A DNA stretch of 64,000 nucleotides from Limanda limanda. Lineage: Eukaryota > Chordata > Actinopteri > Pleuronectiformes > Pleuronectidae. The notes under the pieces are model-generated. The model was given only the letters and a program-made list of their open reading frames with translations. It ran no database searches and was not told the DNA's origin. Each line of letters starts with the position of its first letter. The stretch's first letter is position 1. Positions 51,701 to 58,373 of the stretch are shown piece by piece. The DNA lies in contig NC_083637.1 in assembly GCF_963576545.1 (NCBI RefSeq), positions 18,563,007-18,627,006 of the forward strand, given 5' to 3'. A program made the translations under genes and the position numbers.

Positions 51701-54700
51701 CTGAGAAGGAGCGCTGGAAACCGGTGGAGTACAACTCTGACAGGATGACCTGAAGAGGGACGGACACAGGGGGGTCGAGAAAATAACTTGTTGAACTGTG
51801 TTGACCAGATTTACTTATTGTGTGGAAAACTGACTTCCAGAAATTAATCAACAATGATAATCTATACAGGTAAAGTCAAAGAGGAAATAAAACTAGGTAC
51901 ATGCGAAAACTGAGATGTTGCCGTTTTAAATATGGAAAGAAATCAAATAAAACAAAAAGAGATTTCTCAAACAATCATAAAATCAGTGTGTGTGTGTGTG
52001 TGTACCTGGTCTGGCGAGATTTTACCCTCCTCTGCCACCATGGCTCTCAGGCAGGACAAGTTACCAAGGAGAGGTACAGCCAGCCCCACCCGCAGATACC
52101 TCTGACCCTTGGTACTGAAAACCAGCGTCACACACATCGGCCTGCGGGGCAAACAGAGGGAGGGAGGGAGGGGAGAAGGGATGAGTTTGTGTGTGTGTAC
52201 GTTTGTGCGTTTCAGGTGGGAAGGGGCAGGAGGACAGAGAGAGGAAGGTAGACATGCTTCTCGTTACTGTCAAGGTTTCTGGCACAACCTCACCTACGTG
52301 TGTGCTGCATGGAGATAAACACCTCTGATGTATGAATATATTACACTGCTTGTGCTTGTGGCTTTCATCAGAGTCATCATAAAACATTGCATGTGGACGT
52401 AACGCTATGCATCCACATACACATCAGTCAATGTTAAATGGGGTTTATAGTTTCCTCCAACAAAGAGGTTAGTGAGAAGCATAGTTACGAGTCAAATGTT
52501 CTGCATTCGATAGTGTTGACCTCTGACATGTTTGTGTGACCACAGACACACACTCAAGCAAAGCCAAAAATAGCTTACAAGAAACAGATTTCAATCCACC
52601 AGGAGCCACAGAATGATGTTCTCCATTTGTTTAAGAGATGAATTTAGCCTTAGCTGATCCTCAGCCAAGAATATCATGTTTTCCTGTGCATTTGTTTGTA
52701 AGTCAGCAGCATTTAGCAAAAACTAGGCTGAATCTTTGTGTCCCCCATATCTTTAACTTCGTGAGATGGGGTGTTTTTTGATTTCCAAGGGAATAATTCA
52801 TGGATCATGATGACAAGTAATTGGGCACATTGAGGGACCTGAGATCTATGAGTCTGTTACATTCGGTGCAGCTTGATTGAATTCACATGGAATGTTCAAG
52901 GAGGTATGTGCTCTACTAAGTGCTCTTCTAGTTTTACATGTTTCAGCTTCCAAACAGCAAAAAAAAAGCCCTTGGATGAAATGTGAGTTTGAAATGCACT
53001 GTTGATCCGTTTAATGACTAATTAATGTTGGGGAAAAGATTTCCTCTGACGATACTGTTCATAGTTTATGGGCATAAACTGTCGGATCATCTGCTTCGGA
53101 TCTAATATCTGAAGATGATTTAACCATTTACTGATGTTGGAGTGTTTCATATTTCCCTTGTGTGGTTATGTGTGTGTGTATGTGTGTGTGTGACTAGATA
53201 TGTCAAGCAGAACCCATACATTGTTGATTGTCCCACAGGCCGCTGCTGTGTGCTGGGACATGTCTGATATACAACAGTTTAAACACCTCCTGAAAGTGAG
53301 GGTAGGGTGAAAATGACTAAAATCAGAAATGGAGGGAAAGTGGGGAAATAAAATAAATAGAGGGAGGGATCTGTAACTAAGGATGAAGTTTGTGATGAGT
53401 GAACAAAATAAAGGATAGAAGAAAAAACTGAGAAAAAGTAAAGAGTAAGGTCACGCCTTCTCATTCGGAATGAAGATGGTGCTGACAACTCTGCTTCCTG
53501 TTTCTAATCATTTTTTATTCAGGTGAGTAATGTGGAAGCTGTGGGGAGGTGGACAGGACAGACGGCGTTGGATCTGAGGAGCTTTGTTTACGTTGTTAGA
53601 TGCTGGAGACACTGACACTTGAAATGAAACGGGTTGAGAGTTGTGGGATGACACTCGAGAGGAACAGGAAATAGAGATGTCATCTTAAAAGGCAGGTTTA
53701 CGGCAGCCTCTGGACGGTTTAGAGTCGGAGTCCTTTGTTGTGTGTATCAGTGTTTTCAATCCCACATTGTCGTCAAATCAGAACAACACCATCTCCTTAG
53801 CCAGACAGAATGTAACAATCTCAGTCAGCTGGTTGGTTTGTCAACAAAGCTTGAATCTTAATATTAGGACAGCGTAGTCCGTCATAGTGTCACAATCTCT
53901 ATTGACGTATTCAAGGTCAATCATAATGTCAAATCTCTGAACCCATGTTGCATACAATCAGAAACCTGGCTAGCCTGTTTACCCTGTTTCACTTTGGTAC
54001 CTTCAAACAGTCTCAATGAGACATGCTGACCTAATTCTCTTCACTGAATTAGTCACTGAGGAGAAACTAACCTAGAAAAGCTTTCAAATTGCTTTTAAAA
54101 CTAGGGCTACGTTGTAGCACTTGCGGCCCCGAGCACCTGCACGTTGAAGCCTGTTGCGGTCGGTGGAGAGAGCGATCGATGACCAAGCGCACGTCTCCGC
54201 ATTGCATGCGTGTTGCGCACTGCGGCAAGGAGAAACGCTTCACTTCCGGCGTCCGTCACGCGACGTCGATCCTTGCTTGCTTATTGTTCATTACGGTCCA
54301 CGCTATCAAACAGCACATCAAACTGGGACGATTTTATGTAAGTCGAATGATAGTTGTAAAACAAAGCTTACTTCCTGTTTCCAGTAGGTGGCGCCATCAC
54401 TATTATTACGCACAGACAAATACATCTGTTCAAGTAGGCGCTCTGATGTAGTGTGAGCAATTTTGTGTCAATTGGACAATGTTACCACAACTTAATTTTT
54501 ACACTGATCAAAAGGTGGCGCTATGACCCTGAACTAATATTTATGTATGGATGTGTTCAGATCAGGATTTTGATCATAGGTCAGTAGTTCGGAGCCGGTT
54601 GGATTATGCAGAGTGGATTAACAAAGTACTCCCTGTTTAATGGCGAATCAGTAGGTGGCGCTATGACACTCAGGAAATATTGACACATAGAGCTGTTCAG

Positions 54701-56137
54701 GCTTGGACTCTGATCAGGTGACAGAAGTTTGGTAGTGATAGAACAATGCAGAGTGGAGTCATGACAACATCGTGTCCTTTGGCGAAGGATGATCCTTCGC
54801 CGCAGCTCAATATTTACACGCTTTAAGGATATGTCACAATTCTGACCATGATCCAATGACTTGACTGAGCTCTTTTGAGCTTTATATTGTAACGCTAAAC
54901 TTTGACGCCACCCCGTGATCACACGGCCTTAAAACTATATAAATATCTTCAGGGGGGGGGCTGTTGATACACACATGTAGTTTGAGTGAGATAGAGCCAT
55001 GAACACGGAAGTTACAGCAATTTCGTGTTTCGCGGCGAGTTGATGAACTTTAATGCCACGCCATGCCGTTTGACGAAAAGTCACAGTAGTCTTATGTCTT
55101 CATTATCAATGTCTTGAGACCCATTTGATACAGTTTGACATGGTTGAGATCAGTGGATGAGGAGGAACACATCCAAGTGTAAGACATGCAAAAAACAAGA
55201 CATTTCCTGTAGCCACCAGGGGGCGATGCGATTTAAAGTAATGATTTCTGTGTAGATGTCATCAGGGCGAGACTTTTGTCTTACATGTCTAGTTTGGAGT
55301 CGATTGGATCGTGTATGTGCGAGATACAGAAGCTCGTGTTTTGATGGCGTTTAATCAAACTTTGACGCCACGCCACGGTCACACGGTGTGATGAAAAGTT
55401 GATTTTTTGATAACTTTTTTTTTTCTCCATCTTGTTGTGATGACACTCATCTACATTTTAAGTTGATCTGATGAAAGCCCTGGGACAAGTATGTCAAAGT
55501 AAAAAAAGCGGAATATGGCCAAAATGGCCACTAAATCCAAAATGGCGGGCCTCATGTTGCATTTTTCATAATGCAATGATAGACTTTTTTGTGCATCTGG
55601 TCATGATACACAACGGTCCTCATTTTCGTGTGGATCGGTGAATGCTAAATGAGGGGCTTTTCCGTAGGTGGCGCTGTTGAGGTATTTTGACAGGCCCATT
55701 TCAAATTTCTCCAGAATACGTCAATTTTCACCACTTTCTAATTTACTGCAAATTTAAGAAACTTTTTGAGCATGGGAAAGCCCTCAAAAAGCCCATTCAG
55801 AATAATCCTTACAATTTCAATAGGGCCTCTCCCCTTTCGGTGCTCGGGCCCTAATAATAATAAAAATCCTTACAGATTCAATAGGGCATCTCACCATTCG
55901 GTGCTCGGGCCCTAATAAAAGTTCTGTAAAACTGGCAAGTGTATAGTTCGATGGTCGGTGGCAAACACAGAGGACAGAACCATCCATCTTTTCTCTCTCT
56001 GCTATATACTGGTATTATCTGCTGCACCCAGGCCTCGATGCCACGCTGCCAGCCAGACCCTGCTGCGTCTCTGGGGGCCTCAAACTTATCAGGCATTCTG
56101 CTGGGATACTGCTGCAGCAGGACGGTGCAATGAGGCC

Positions 56138-56214
<77 letters not shown>

Positions 56215-57370
56215 GTGTGTGTGTGTGTGTGTGTGTATTAGATCCGTGTGAGGCCGGCAGTCCACAATAAACCTGAATGAATTTCCTTTTATGCTGGGCT
56301 CACACAGACCACACACTGTCAGAGGACTCACGTTGCAAGTTCAGGGTTAGCGCTGCGGAAGCCATGCAGAGAGGATGCAGAGCAGAGGCGTCTGCATGTT
56401 TGAAGATAGGAGGATTCATCCAGCACTGGATGAAGGCAATTCGAGAAACTGGTGAAGTGACTAGAAACTTTATGGGGTTGTCTTTTCCTCTGTTTAGATA
56501 TTTCATGGCAAGATGGAGACAGAGGGATTAACTTGGGACAAAATCCATTGAGGTTACCGGGTGCAATGTGGTCACTATGCCCCACAGTTAACTCATTCTA
56601 TACGGGTCTGCACACACAGGACTCCATCTACCAGAGAGAATCGATCCCTAACGCGATCATGTGACCCAAATCTAACATAAAGATGAAGAGGACACATCCT
56701 TTCAATCTTCCTCTATCATCCCATTTGAATTTCGTGCAGCATCTGTCGTGGTTAAAAAGGGAAGCAGCACAGAAAGTCTTTGGTCATGAACTATTTATAA
56801 CCAGCCTTTATCAATTCGATATGACCAGAGGCCGATACTATAACAGTCAGCGTGTACTTCTGCAAATGCTTGGCTACACATGTGATCAAGTTTCCCTCTG
56901 ATACATGTCCTCTCATGGTGCATCTGTTTTGATCAATGGCTTTGTTCTACTTATTCACTGAGGCAAATCATTCTGCTCCATCGGGCAGTCGAAATGATCA
57001 CATCCACTGGATATCACTGATATCAGGTGACAGCCCCACACACCCAGCAGCTAAGAAAAGCGTTCGCTTTACTAAACAGTCCTGGGCCTGACAGGAGATT
57101 TACCATATAAACCAGAGAATGGTAAATTATTCTAAACAAATATGCTCAACACATATATTCAAGACCACAGATACGCAGATGTGAAAACATTAAAGAATCC
57201 CTTAAAACTGAGTTTGGTCAACAACAGCAAAAGTGAATTCTTCTAGTAAATACGAGTTTGACTGTGTTATACATCACCTGGTTTGTCGTAGGGGGATCGG
57301 CAGGGAGATACATAGAAACGGGTCGAAGGTGTTGCTCTGCTTAAGGCAATGAGGGCACGTCAGAGAAGAC
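16023..57370 (-). CDS. usp43: usp43 (ubiquitin-specific protease 43), 3' thirteen exons, 5'-incomplete at window edge
   Basis: Gene span on the minus strand; the thirteen exons are listed separately. Their phases join without conflict into 936 complete codons plus one leading base. The product is a peptidase C19 cysteine protease that removes ubiquitin; mammalian USP43 has been reported to act on mono-ubiquitinated histone H2B. In order, the visible part has: the first zinc-ribbon CPHC; a ubiquitin-like-type insert (VTLVF...LRVGLAVP); the second CPHC; the LPDILILHLKRF core; the His box GGHYTAYC with the catalytic histidine; the WYSYDDS block; and a long basic, Ser-rich disordered tail ending TVPESSF. 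The tail end SYGTLQRTRYSTTSLGRKKTVPESSF, written here in parts as SYGTLQRTRY and SLGRKKTVPESSF, distinguishes USP43 from USP31. The catalytic-cysteine exon (NHGNTCFMN type) is missing and should lie beyond 64000. usp43a versus usp43b cannot be decided. Confidence 0.95.
17321..17482 (-). CDS. usp43: usp43 exon after the catalytic core (STSSSMSDHWLVRL)
   Basis: A 162-bp exon, phase 1 to 1, from a CACAG acceptor to an AAAGG|GTAAAA donor. It encodes the linker from the catalytic domain to the tail, with the STSSSMSDHWLVRL block matching the STSSSLSDHWLLRL block of human USP43, then an acidic stretch ending KEEKG. The symmetric phase means its loss would keep the frame. The intron to the last exon is only 135 bp. 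Confidence 0.93.
17483..21178 (-). other. usp43: usp43 intron (3.7 kb)
   Basis: Holds a short L2-like repeat tail at about 19195-19260, an AT-rich fold-back repeat at about 20255-20710, and otherwise unassigned sequence. The open frames at 18825-19179 and 19301-19564 show no protein family character. Confidence 0.6.
20255..20710. repeat. AT-rich fold-back repeat in a usp43 intron
   Basis: The left end has ATGATATTTTAAGAATAAG and the right end has TATTCTTAAAATATCATGA. They are reverse complements over about 17 bp, separated by about 430 bp. Inside and beyond are repeated units of the type AATAAAGTTATAAT or TTATTCT, a pattern familiar from fish fold-back MITEs. There is no coding content. The boundaries are approximate. 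Confidence 0.6.
21179..21337 (-). CDS. usp43: usp43 exon with the last catalytic block (AYCRNS...WYSYDDS)
   Basis: A 159-bp exon, phase 1 to 1, from GCAG|CTTAC to AGAG|GTACGC. It completes the His box (AYCRN after GGHYT), then gives WYSYDDSSV, where the first Asp is the expected third member of the C19 catalytic triad, and AYILFYQRR, the end of the USP fold. It closes with NTIPPWSASSSIRG, which closely matches human USP43. Because it is frame-symmetric, skipping would give a catalytically dead but in-frame product. Confidence 0.95.
21338..22528 (-). other. usp43: usp43 intron (1.2 kb)
   Basis: Contains a (TAG)n microsatellite at 21421-21446. Nothing else recognisable. Confidence 0.7.
21421..21446. 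repeat. (TAG)n microsatellite
   Basis: Eight consecutive TAG units and a partial ninth in a usp43 intron, about 85 bp upstream of the exon at 21179-21337 in transcript order. Confidence 0.9.
22529..22769 (-). CDS. usp43: usp43 exon with the catalytic histidine
   Basis: A 241-bp exon, phase 0 to 1. It starts AACAG|GTGGGTGAG and ends TACAG|GTGCGG. It encodes VGERRNKLSTLVRFPLTGLD, a typical USP block after the LKRF motif, then MAPHLVKRSQS, a GPWP-containing linker (LDLGPWPPAWKQPSG), and YDLYAVCNHHGGMHGGHYT. The histidine of GGHYT is the catalytic His of peptidase family C19. The linker matches the corresponding USP43-specific segment (GLGPWPSWKQPD in human). Confidence 0.96.
22770..24929 (-). 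other. usp43: usp43 intron (2.2 kb)
   Basis: Contains a fragment of the dispersed inverted-repeat family at 23715-23815. No other feature recognised; the open frames here lack protein character. Confidence 0.6.
23715..23815. mobile_element. End fragment of the AGACTGTAT-type MITE family
   Basis: Sequence with CCACCAGGGGCGATCAGGAC, then GCCATGCCGACCATCTTTAT and ATACAGTC, aligns with the right end of the element at 13977-14420 (CCACCAGAGGGCGATCAAGA ... GCCGTCCATCTTTAAATACA). Only the right end is evident. Confidence 0.65.
24930..25049 (-). CDS. usp43: usp43 exon with second zinc-ribbon CPHC and LHLKRF core
   Basis: A 120-bp exon, phase 0 to 0, from TTCCAG|CTTGCC to CGACAG|GTAGGA. It encodes LAPDDAWKCPHCKKFQQGMV, where the CxxC is the second half of the USP zinc ribbon, and MSLWTLPDILILHLKRFRQ, one of the most conserved USP segments. 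Forty residues; near-identical to the human USP43 block, which has CPHCQVLQQGMVKLSLW. Confidence 0.97.
25330..25620. repeat. Dispersed fish repeat with ATTAATCGATTAG-type ends and an internal hairpin
   Basis: The left part reads TGATTAATCGATTAGTTATG and the right part has AATTAATCGATCAATTTATC, resembling a common fish interspersed repeat. Within it, 25430-25445 and 25454-25469 are perfect 16-bp reverse complements around an 8-base loop. No protein is encoded. Class not assigned. Confidence 0.55.
25954..26067. repeat. (GA)n microsatellite
   Basis: A long GA tract with GAAGAGA interruptions at its left end. The open frames over it are only Arg-Glu or Ser-Leu repeats. Confidence 0.95.
26594..26830 (+). 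pseudogene. Degenerate Tc1/mariner-like transposase fragment
   Basis: The plus-strand frame gives VWGRFSWQTFGPSTSVNH ... GHVHPSL ... SSNGYFQQDNASCHKN. This is the pattern of the central part of fish Tc1-like DDE transposases (VWGMFSW ... DHVHPF ... GYFQQDNAPCHKA). The Asp of QQDNA (26762-26764) would be the second catalytic acidic residue. The N-terminal DNA-binding region and the third acidic residue are not recognisable and no terminal repeats were found. Dead relic inside a usp43 intron, antisense to the gene. Confidence 0.75.
26835..27010. repeat. Copy 1 of an unclassified two-copy repeat
   Basis: GATGCACGTGACATTTCATT, AGCTTCTCTTTTATTGTG, GGGGCTCCGTATATG and GAGGATTTGT all recur in order at 33255-33425 with variations. 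Class unknown. Confidence 0.5.
27413..27532. repeat. (GA)n microsatellite
   Basis: A GA tract of about 120 bp with AAAGAGAAAGAGAAG interruptions near its left end, about 1.4 kb from the previous GA tract in the same intron. Confidence 0.95.
31236..31365 (-). CDS. usp43: usp43 exon (CLFGTIQEEV...CTLDECIQLYTKEEQ)
   Basis: A 130-bp exon, phase 2 to 0, from CTCCAG|TCTG to GAGCAG|GTAAGA. It encodes LFGTIQEEVVKDAESV, a glutamine-rich NQQQQHLQQH run, and SCTLDECIQLYTKEEQ, matching human USP43 SCTLDECFQFYTKEEQ in the catalytic domain. The acceptor lacks a normal polypyrimidine tract: it follows a (GT)n run by about ten bases (see findings). Skipping would shift the frame. Confidence 0.95.
31366..31514 (-). 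other. usp43: Short usp43 intron (149 bp) with (GT)n at its 3' splice site
   Basis: In transcript sense the last 32 bases of this small intron are (TG)n with GC interruptions, followed by CGTGCTCCAG and the exon. On the plus strand the tract is (CA)n at about 31376-31398. Confidence 0.9.
31515..31592 (-). CDS. usp43: usp43 exon (RVLKMCGTGGPPHVKLVIEW)
   Basis: A 78-bp exon, phase 2 to 2, from TTATAG|AGTGCTG to GAATG|GTAAGA. The acceptor comes just before an additional AG, but only the first AG keeps the frame and yields Arg across the junction. It encodes VLKMCGTGGPPHVKLVIEWE, matching VLHLRRPGGPPHVKLAVEWD of human USP43. Skipping it would remove 26 residues in frame. Confidence 0.95.
31985..32030. 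repeat. Dispersed repeat, copy 2 (CACCTTGAC...GCCACCCACCAATA)
   Basis: Matches 10025-10075: both have CACCTTGAC, then a T-rich spacer, then TTGCCACCCACCAATA, then GACCGA or AACCGA and an A-rich end. Family not assigned. Confidence 0.6.
32580..32716 (-). mobile_element. tRNA-derived SINE, minus orientation
   Basis: The reverse complement has an A-box-like GTGGCTCTGGAGATTGAG (32689-32707) and, about 40 bp on, a B-box-like GTGTTCGAGTCC (32650-32661). These are the two internal RNA polymerase III promoter elements. The following TTGAGCAAGATACTGAACCC is the body sequence typical of fish tRNA-SINEs. Likely an old insertion; no clear target duplication found. Confidence 0.75.
33255..33425. repeat. 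Copy 2 of an unclassified two-copy repeat
   Basis: GAGACGTACGTGACATTTTG, AGCTTCTCTGTTATTGTG, GAGGCTCCACATATGG and AGAAGATTTGT match the block at 26835-27010 in the same order and orientation. Class unknown. Confidence 0.5.
35058..35161 (-). CDS. usp43: usp43 exon (VGVLFKIRVAGG...SCSYLSPQDSRPL)
   Basis: A 104-bp exon, phase 0 to 2, from CTGCAG|AAGGTT to GACAG|GTAGGA. It encodes LFKIRVAGGLTSCSYLSPQD and SRPLYNPAVDR, corresponding to LFSIRVVGLSVACSYLSPKD and SRPLCHWAVDR in human USP43. Part of the extended insert within the catalytic domain. Confidence 0.94.
37640..37745. repeat. Fish repeat fragment, CCGATACC family
   Basis: GTTCCGATACCATATTTCCC followed by AATTCCGACACCTGGGCTTT, GCAGATTGGCTGATACCGAT and TTCTGATCC. 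The reverse complement aligns with 47595-47685 (GGATCAGTACTGTCAGCTGA, TACGCAAAGTACAGACATTG, AATCGGTTCCGG), so the two are copies of one family in opposite orientation. Confidence 0.55.
38768..39249. mobile_element. hAT-like non-autonomous element (482 bp) with 8-bp target duplication
   Basis: It begins CAGAGGTGGGA and ends with the near-inverse CCCCCTCTG. The flanks AGTGTCAC (38760-38767) and AGTGTCTC (39250-39257) match at 7 of 8 positions, the expected hAT duplication with one later change. Its interior has the ACTTTTACTTGAGTA-type motifs of a common fish MITE. No transposase. Confidence 0.72.
39637..39748 (-). CDS. usp43: usp43 exon (FGPPFLMREDRSISWDQLQQSILSKL)
   Basis: A 112-bp exon, phase 2 to 0, from CGTCAG|GTTCGG to GCTCAG|GTAATG. 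It encodes FGPPFLMREDRSISWDQLQQ, then SILSKLYYLMLNGSQAQ. The human USP43 counterpart is FGPPFLIREDRAVSWAQLQQ, then SILSKVRHLM. Part of the catalytic-domain insert. Confidence 0.95.
39749..40900 (-). other. usp43: usp43 intron (1.15 kb)
   Basis: Contains a purine-rich (GGAGA)n-like run at about 39755-39805, a relic of the AGACTGTAT MITE family at 39828-39920, and a (TA)n-rich stretch at about 40760-40800. Confidence 0.6.
39828..39920. mobile_element. Relic of the AGACTGTAT-type MITE family
   Basis: The left end AGACTGTATATAAAGATAGA is followed within 60 bp by CATCGCCCCCTGGTGGCTGG, the inverse of the CCACCAGRGGGCGAT block seen at 14340 and 23730. A shortened copy in the opposite orientation to those. 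Confidence 0.62.
40901..41069 (-). CDS. usp43: usp43 exon (variable linker, then LLLIICNTAGSGQQAVR)
   Basis: A 169-bp exon, phase 1 to 2, from GCTCAG|GGTTTC to GTCAG|GTGAGC. The first part (GFHHSLPSSPYSSSAGPDG) is a variable Ser/Pro-rich linker. The second part CSTKLLLIICNTAGSGQQAV corresponds to SKVLILFCNLVGSGQQASR in human USP43, a strand in the catalytic-domain insert. Confidence 0.94.
41702..42230 (-). mobile_element. Probable solo LTR of an LTR retrotransposon (529 bp)
   Basis: Read on the minus strand it begins TGTAACAGTCTGG and ends CCGTGACA, the TG...CA ends of LTRs. Both flanks carry CACAC (41697-41701 and 42231-42235), a possible 5-bp target duplication, though this is weak evidence because both flanks are CA-rich. 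A TATTTAAACC box near 41990 could be its promoter. The text resembles a very common fish repeat that contains CTGCATTTGGGTCC. No adjacent gag/pol, so a solo LTR is the simplest reading. The two open frames (41832-42130) are not genes. Confidence 0.65.
43640..43920 (+). mobile_element. L2-like LINE 3' relic
   Basis: Around 43710-43750 the plus strand could encode (with a one-base gap) FAVKAPLLWSNL, the pattern near the C-terminus of fish L2-type LINEs. Downstream, about 43890-43920, GTGAAAAGTGCAATAAATAA plus a TTATT end matches the typical L2 3' tail. Heavily degraded. Confidence 0.55.
44640..44850 (-). mobile_element. LINE C-terminal fragment (SPTLCNNLPEEIR)
   Basis: The minus-strand frame ends ...LRTREDQAFYVGSPTLCNNL followed by PEEIRVAKLF. 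This closely follows the RGDRAFSVAAPTLWNNLPEEIR-like C-terminus of fish non-LTR reverse transcriptases. A short 3' relic only; the reverse transcriptase itself is absent. Confidence 0.6.
45661..45766. repeat. Imperfect (CA)n cluster
   Basis: CA runs interleaved with CTCAGACA or CTGAGACA units, so it is a compound microsatellite with a higher-order period. Confidence 0.9.
47456..49514. mobile_element. Possible 2.06-kb hAT-type element with imperfect terminal inverted repeats
   Basis: The left end GGGGTGGGAATCACTGGGTA, ACTCACGAT pairs imperfectly with the reverse complement of the right end (AGAGTGGCAATTGCAGGGCA, ACTCATGAT). Both then run into degenerate CAATA/GATA sequence. This is the look of common fish hAT ends. 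No transposase could be read inside. The interior also contains a CCGATACC-family fragment (47583-47685) and a (TCC)n run, so it is probably a nested composite. No target duplication confirmed. Confidence 0.45.
50713..50750. repeat. (GT)n microsatellite
   Basis: GT repeat with GC and GA interruptions in the large usp43 intron. Confidence 0.9.
51605..51749 (-). CDS. usp43: usp43 exon (VILSELYSTGFQRSFSDDDDL)
   Basis: A 145-bp exon, phase 0 to 1, from CTTCAG|GTCATC to CTCAG|GTAACC. It encodes VILSELYSTGFQRSFSDDDD, LTSIADSDVVYAFQAPPLYG and a short variable end. The human USP43 counterpart is VILVELYPSGFQRSFFDEED and YAFQVPPS. This segment belongs to the ubiquitin-like part of the USP insert. Confidence 0.95.
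52006..52141 (-). CDS. usp43: usp43 exon (VTLVFSTKGQRYLRVGLAVP)
   Basis: A 136-bp exon, phase 2 to 0, from CCGCAG|GCCGAT to GACCAG|GTACAC. It encodes MCVTLVFSTKGQRYLRVGLA, VPLLGNLSCLRAMVAEEGKI and SPDQ, aligned with LSVTLVFPSKSQRFLRVGLAVP and MVAEEGGVPADE of human USP43. The donor is weak (GTACACAC) because an (AC)n run begins directly after GT (51986-52004). Confidence 0.95.
54088..55919. mobile_element. Large unclassified fish repeat with AGGTGGCGCTATGA modules and a CTCGGGCCCTAATAA end
   Basis: The left end has GGCCCCGAGCACCTGC and the right end has GGTGCTCGGGCCCTAATAA, partial inverted repeats of each other. The motif GTAGGTGGCGCYAT or a close variant recurs at about 54384, 54513, 54650 and 55664. 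The 3' end is a two-unit tandem (55801-55859 and 55860-55919), each unit ending CGGTGCTCGGGCCCTAATAA. There is no credible protein; the 120-codon frame at 54089-54451 is not recognised. Class unknown to me. Confidence 0.6.
56140..56237. repeat. (TG)n microsatellite, about 98 bp
   Basis: Nearly pure GT repeat broken once by GTTAGTGTG. Located in a usp43 intron more than 1 kb from the nearest exon. Confidence 0.97.
57278..57370 (-). CDS. usp43: usp43 exon with first zinc-ribbon CPHC (SSLTCPHCLKQSNTFDPFLC)
   Basis: A 93-bp exon, phase 2 to 2, from CTTCAG|GTCTTC to ACCAG|GTGATG. It encodes SSLTCPHCLKQSNTFDPFLC and ISLPIPLRQT, nearly identical to the human USP43 block (SSLTCPHCLKQSNTFDPFLC, VSLPIPLRQT). 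The CxxC is the first half of the USP zinc ribbon. It is the most 5' usp43 exon that I could find; upstream exons (YR-ending, with the catalytic Cys box) are absent from 57371-64000. Confidence 0.97.
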
Positions 57371-57934
57371 CTGAAGAGAGACAGAGACAGAGAGAGCACA
57401 TGTTAATCACTTGGACAAGTAGGACCTCAGCTCCAGCATGAAGGGCCTTTCTGTGTGGAGTTTGCTCGTTCTTCCCGTGTCTGTGTGAATTTTCTCCAAC
57501 TATCTTGCTTGCATGCACGGATGCATGACCTCAGTTTAGTTAGGTTAAGATTGTCTAAACATCCCTTTTCCAAATGTATCCTGCTTTATTCAATTTGGGT
57601 ATGAGTGGACATTATAGAAAAAAAACCTTTAACTTTACATTGCACAGATGGACTGACATTGCTGTCTCTAAATGCAAAATCCCCACATGTACTCTTAAGT
57701 ATTGAGTAAATGTGAAGTAGAAATTGACTGTGTTATGTGCTGCATAGTGATTAAATGGTGGTGTTGAAAACCAAGCACTGAAAGAGGACATCTGGACTGG
57801 GAACAGGGAAGCAAAGCAACAAAGGTGGGACGCTGCTCAAAATGTTTTGCACAGAACAAAAACCCACTGCCTTAGGCAGGTGAGATACTGCAGCACATGA
57901 AAAGGGCTGCGTGCTATAGAACATACTCAGCTAG

Positions 57935-58320
57935 GAAGGAGCAAAGGAGGGAGTGATATGGAGAGAGAGGAAAAAAGAGAGGGCAGGCGAAGGAGATGGG
58001 TTAAGACAGAGGGAATGGTAACGAGAAAAGGTTGAACTGGAAACAAAGGGGAACAAAGATGACTTGACACTAAAATGAAGGGCAGCAGATAACAGATATC
58101 AGAAAGGCGGAGGAAACAAAAGAAGAGCAAAGACATGGAGATGAAGAGAAAGACAACACAGTGCGGGGCTCAGTGGGAGGAGAGATTCAAAACGAACAGA
58201 AGGTTGGCAGCAGGACAGTTGAACTGGAAAAAACTAGAAAGCAGAAGCTGGGGGAGAGGGAGACACAGATAGGACCAGGTTAAGGTCTCTGAGCTGAGCA
58301 GAAGAGAGCTGATCAGAGAG
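57935..58320. repeat. Purine-rich (GA-rich) tract on the plus strand
   Basis: Almost 390 bp in which G and A dominate the plus strand (GGAGGGAG, GAGAGAGAGG, AAAGAGAGGG, GAGGAAACAA and so on) without a clean repeat unit. On the usp43 sense strand this is a pyrimidine-rich stretch. Confidence 0.7.
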
Positions 58321-58373
58321 GAGGCATGACAAGACGAATACTGCTTATGGACATTAAGTGTGATTCATTATAT

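Larger units (their letters stand above)
52142..57277 (-). other. usp43: usp43 intron (5.1 kb)
   Basis: Contains a 1.8-kb unclassified repeat (54088-55919) and a (TG)n microsatellite (56140-56237). The remainder, including 52300-54080, has no recognised feature beyond short GT runs near 53165. Confidence 0.6.
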
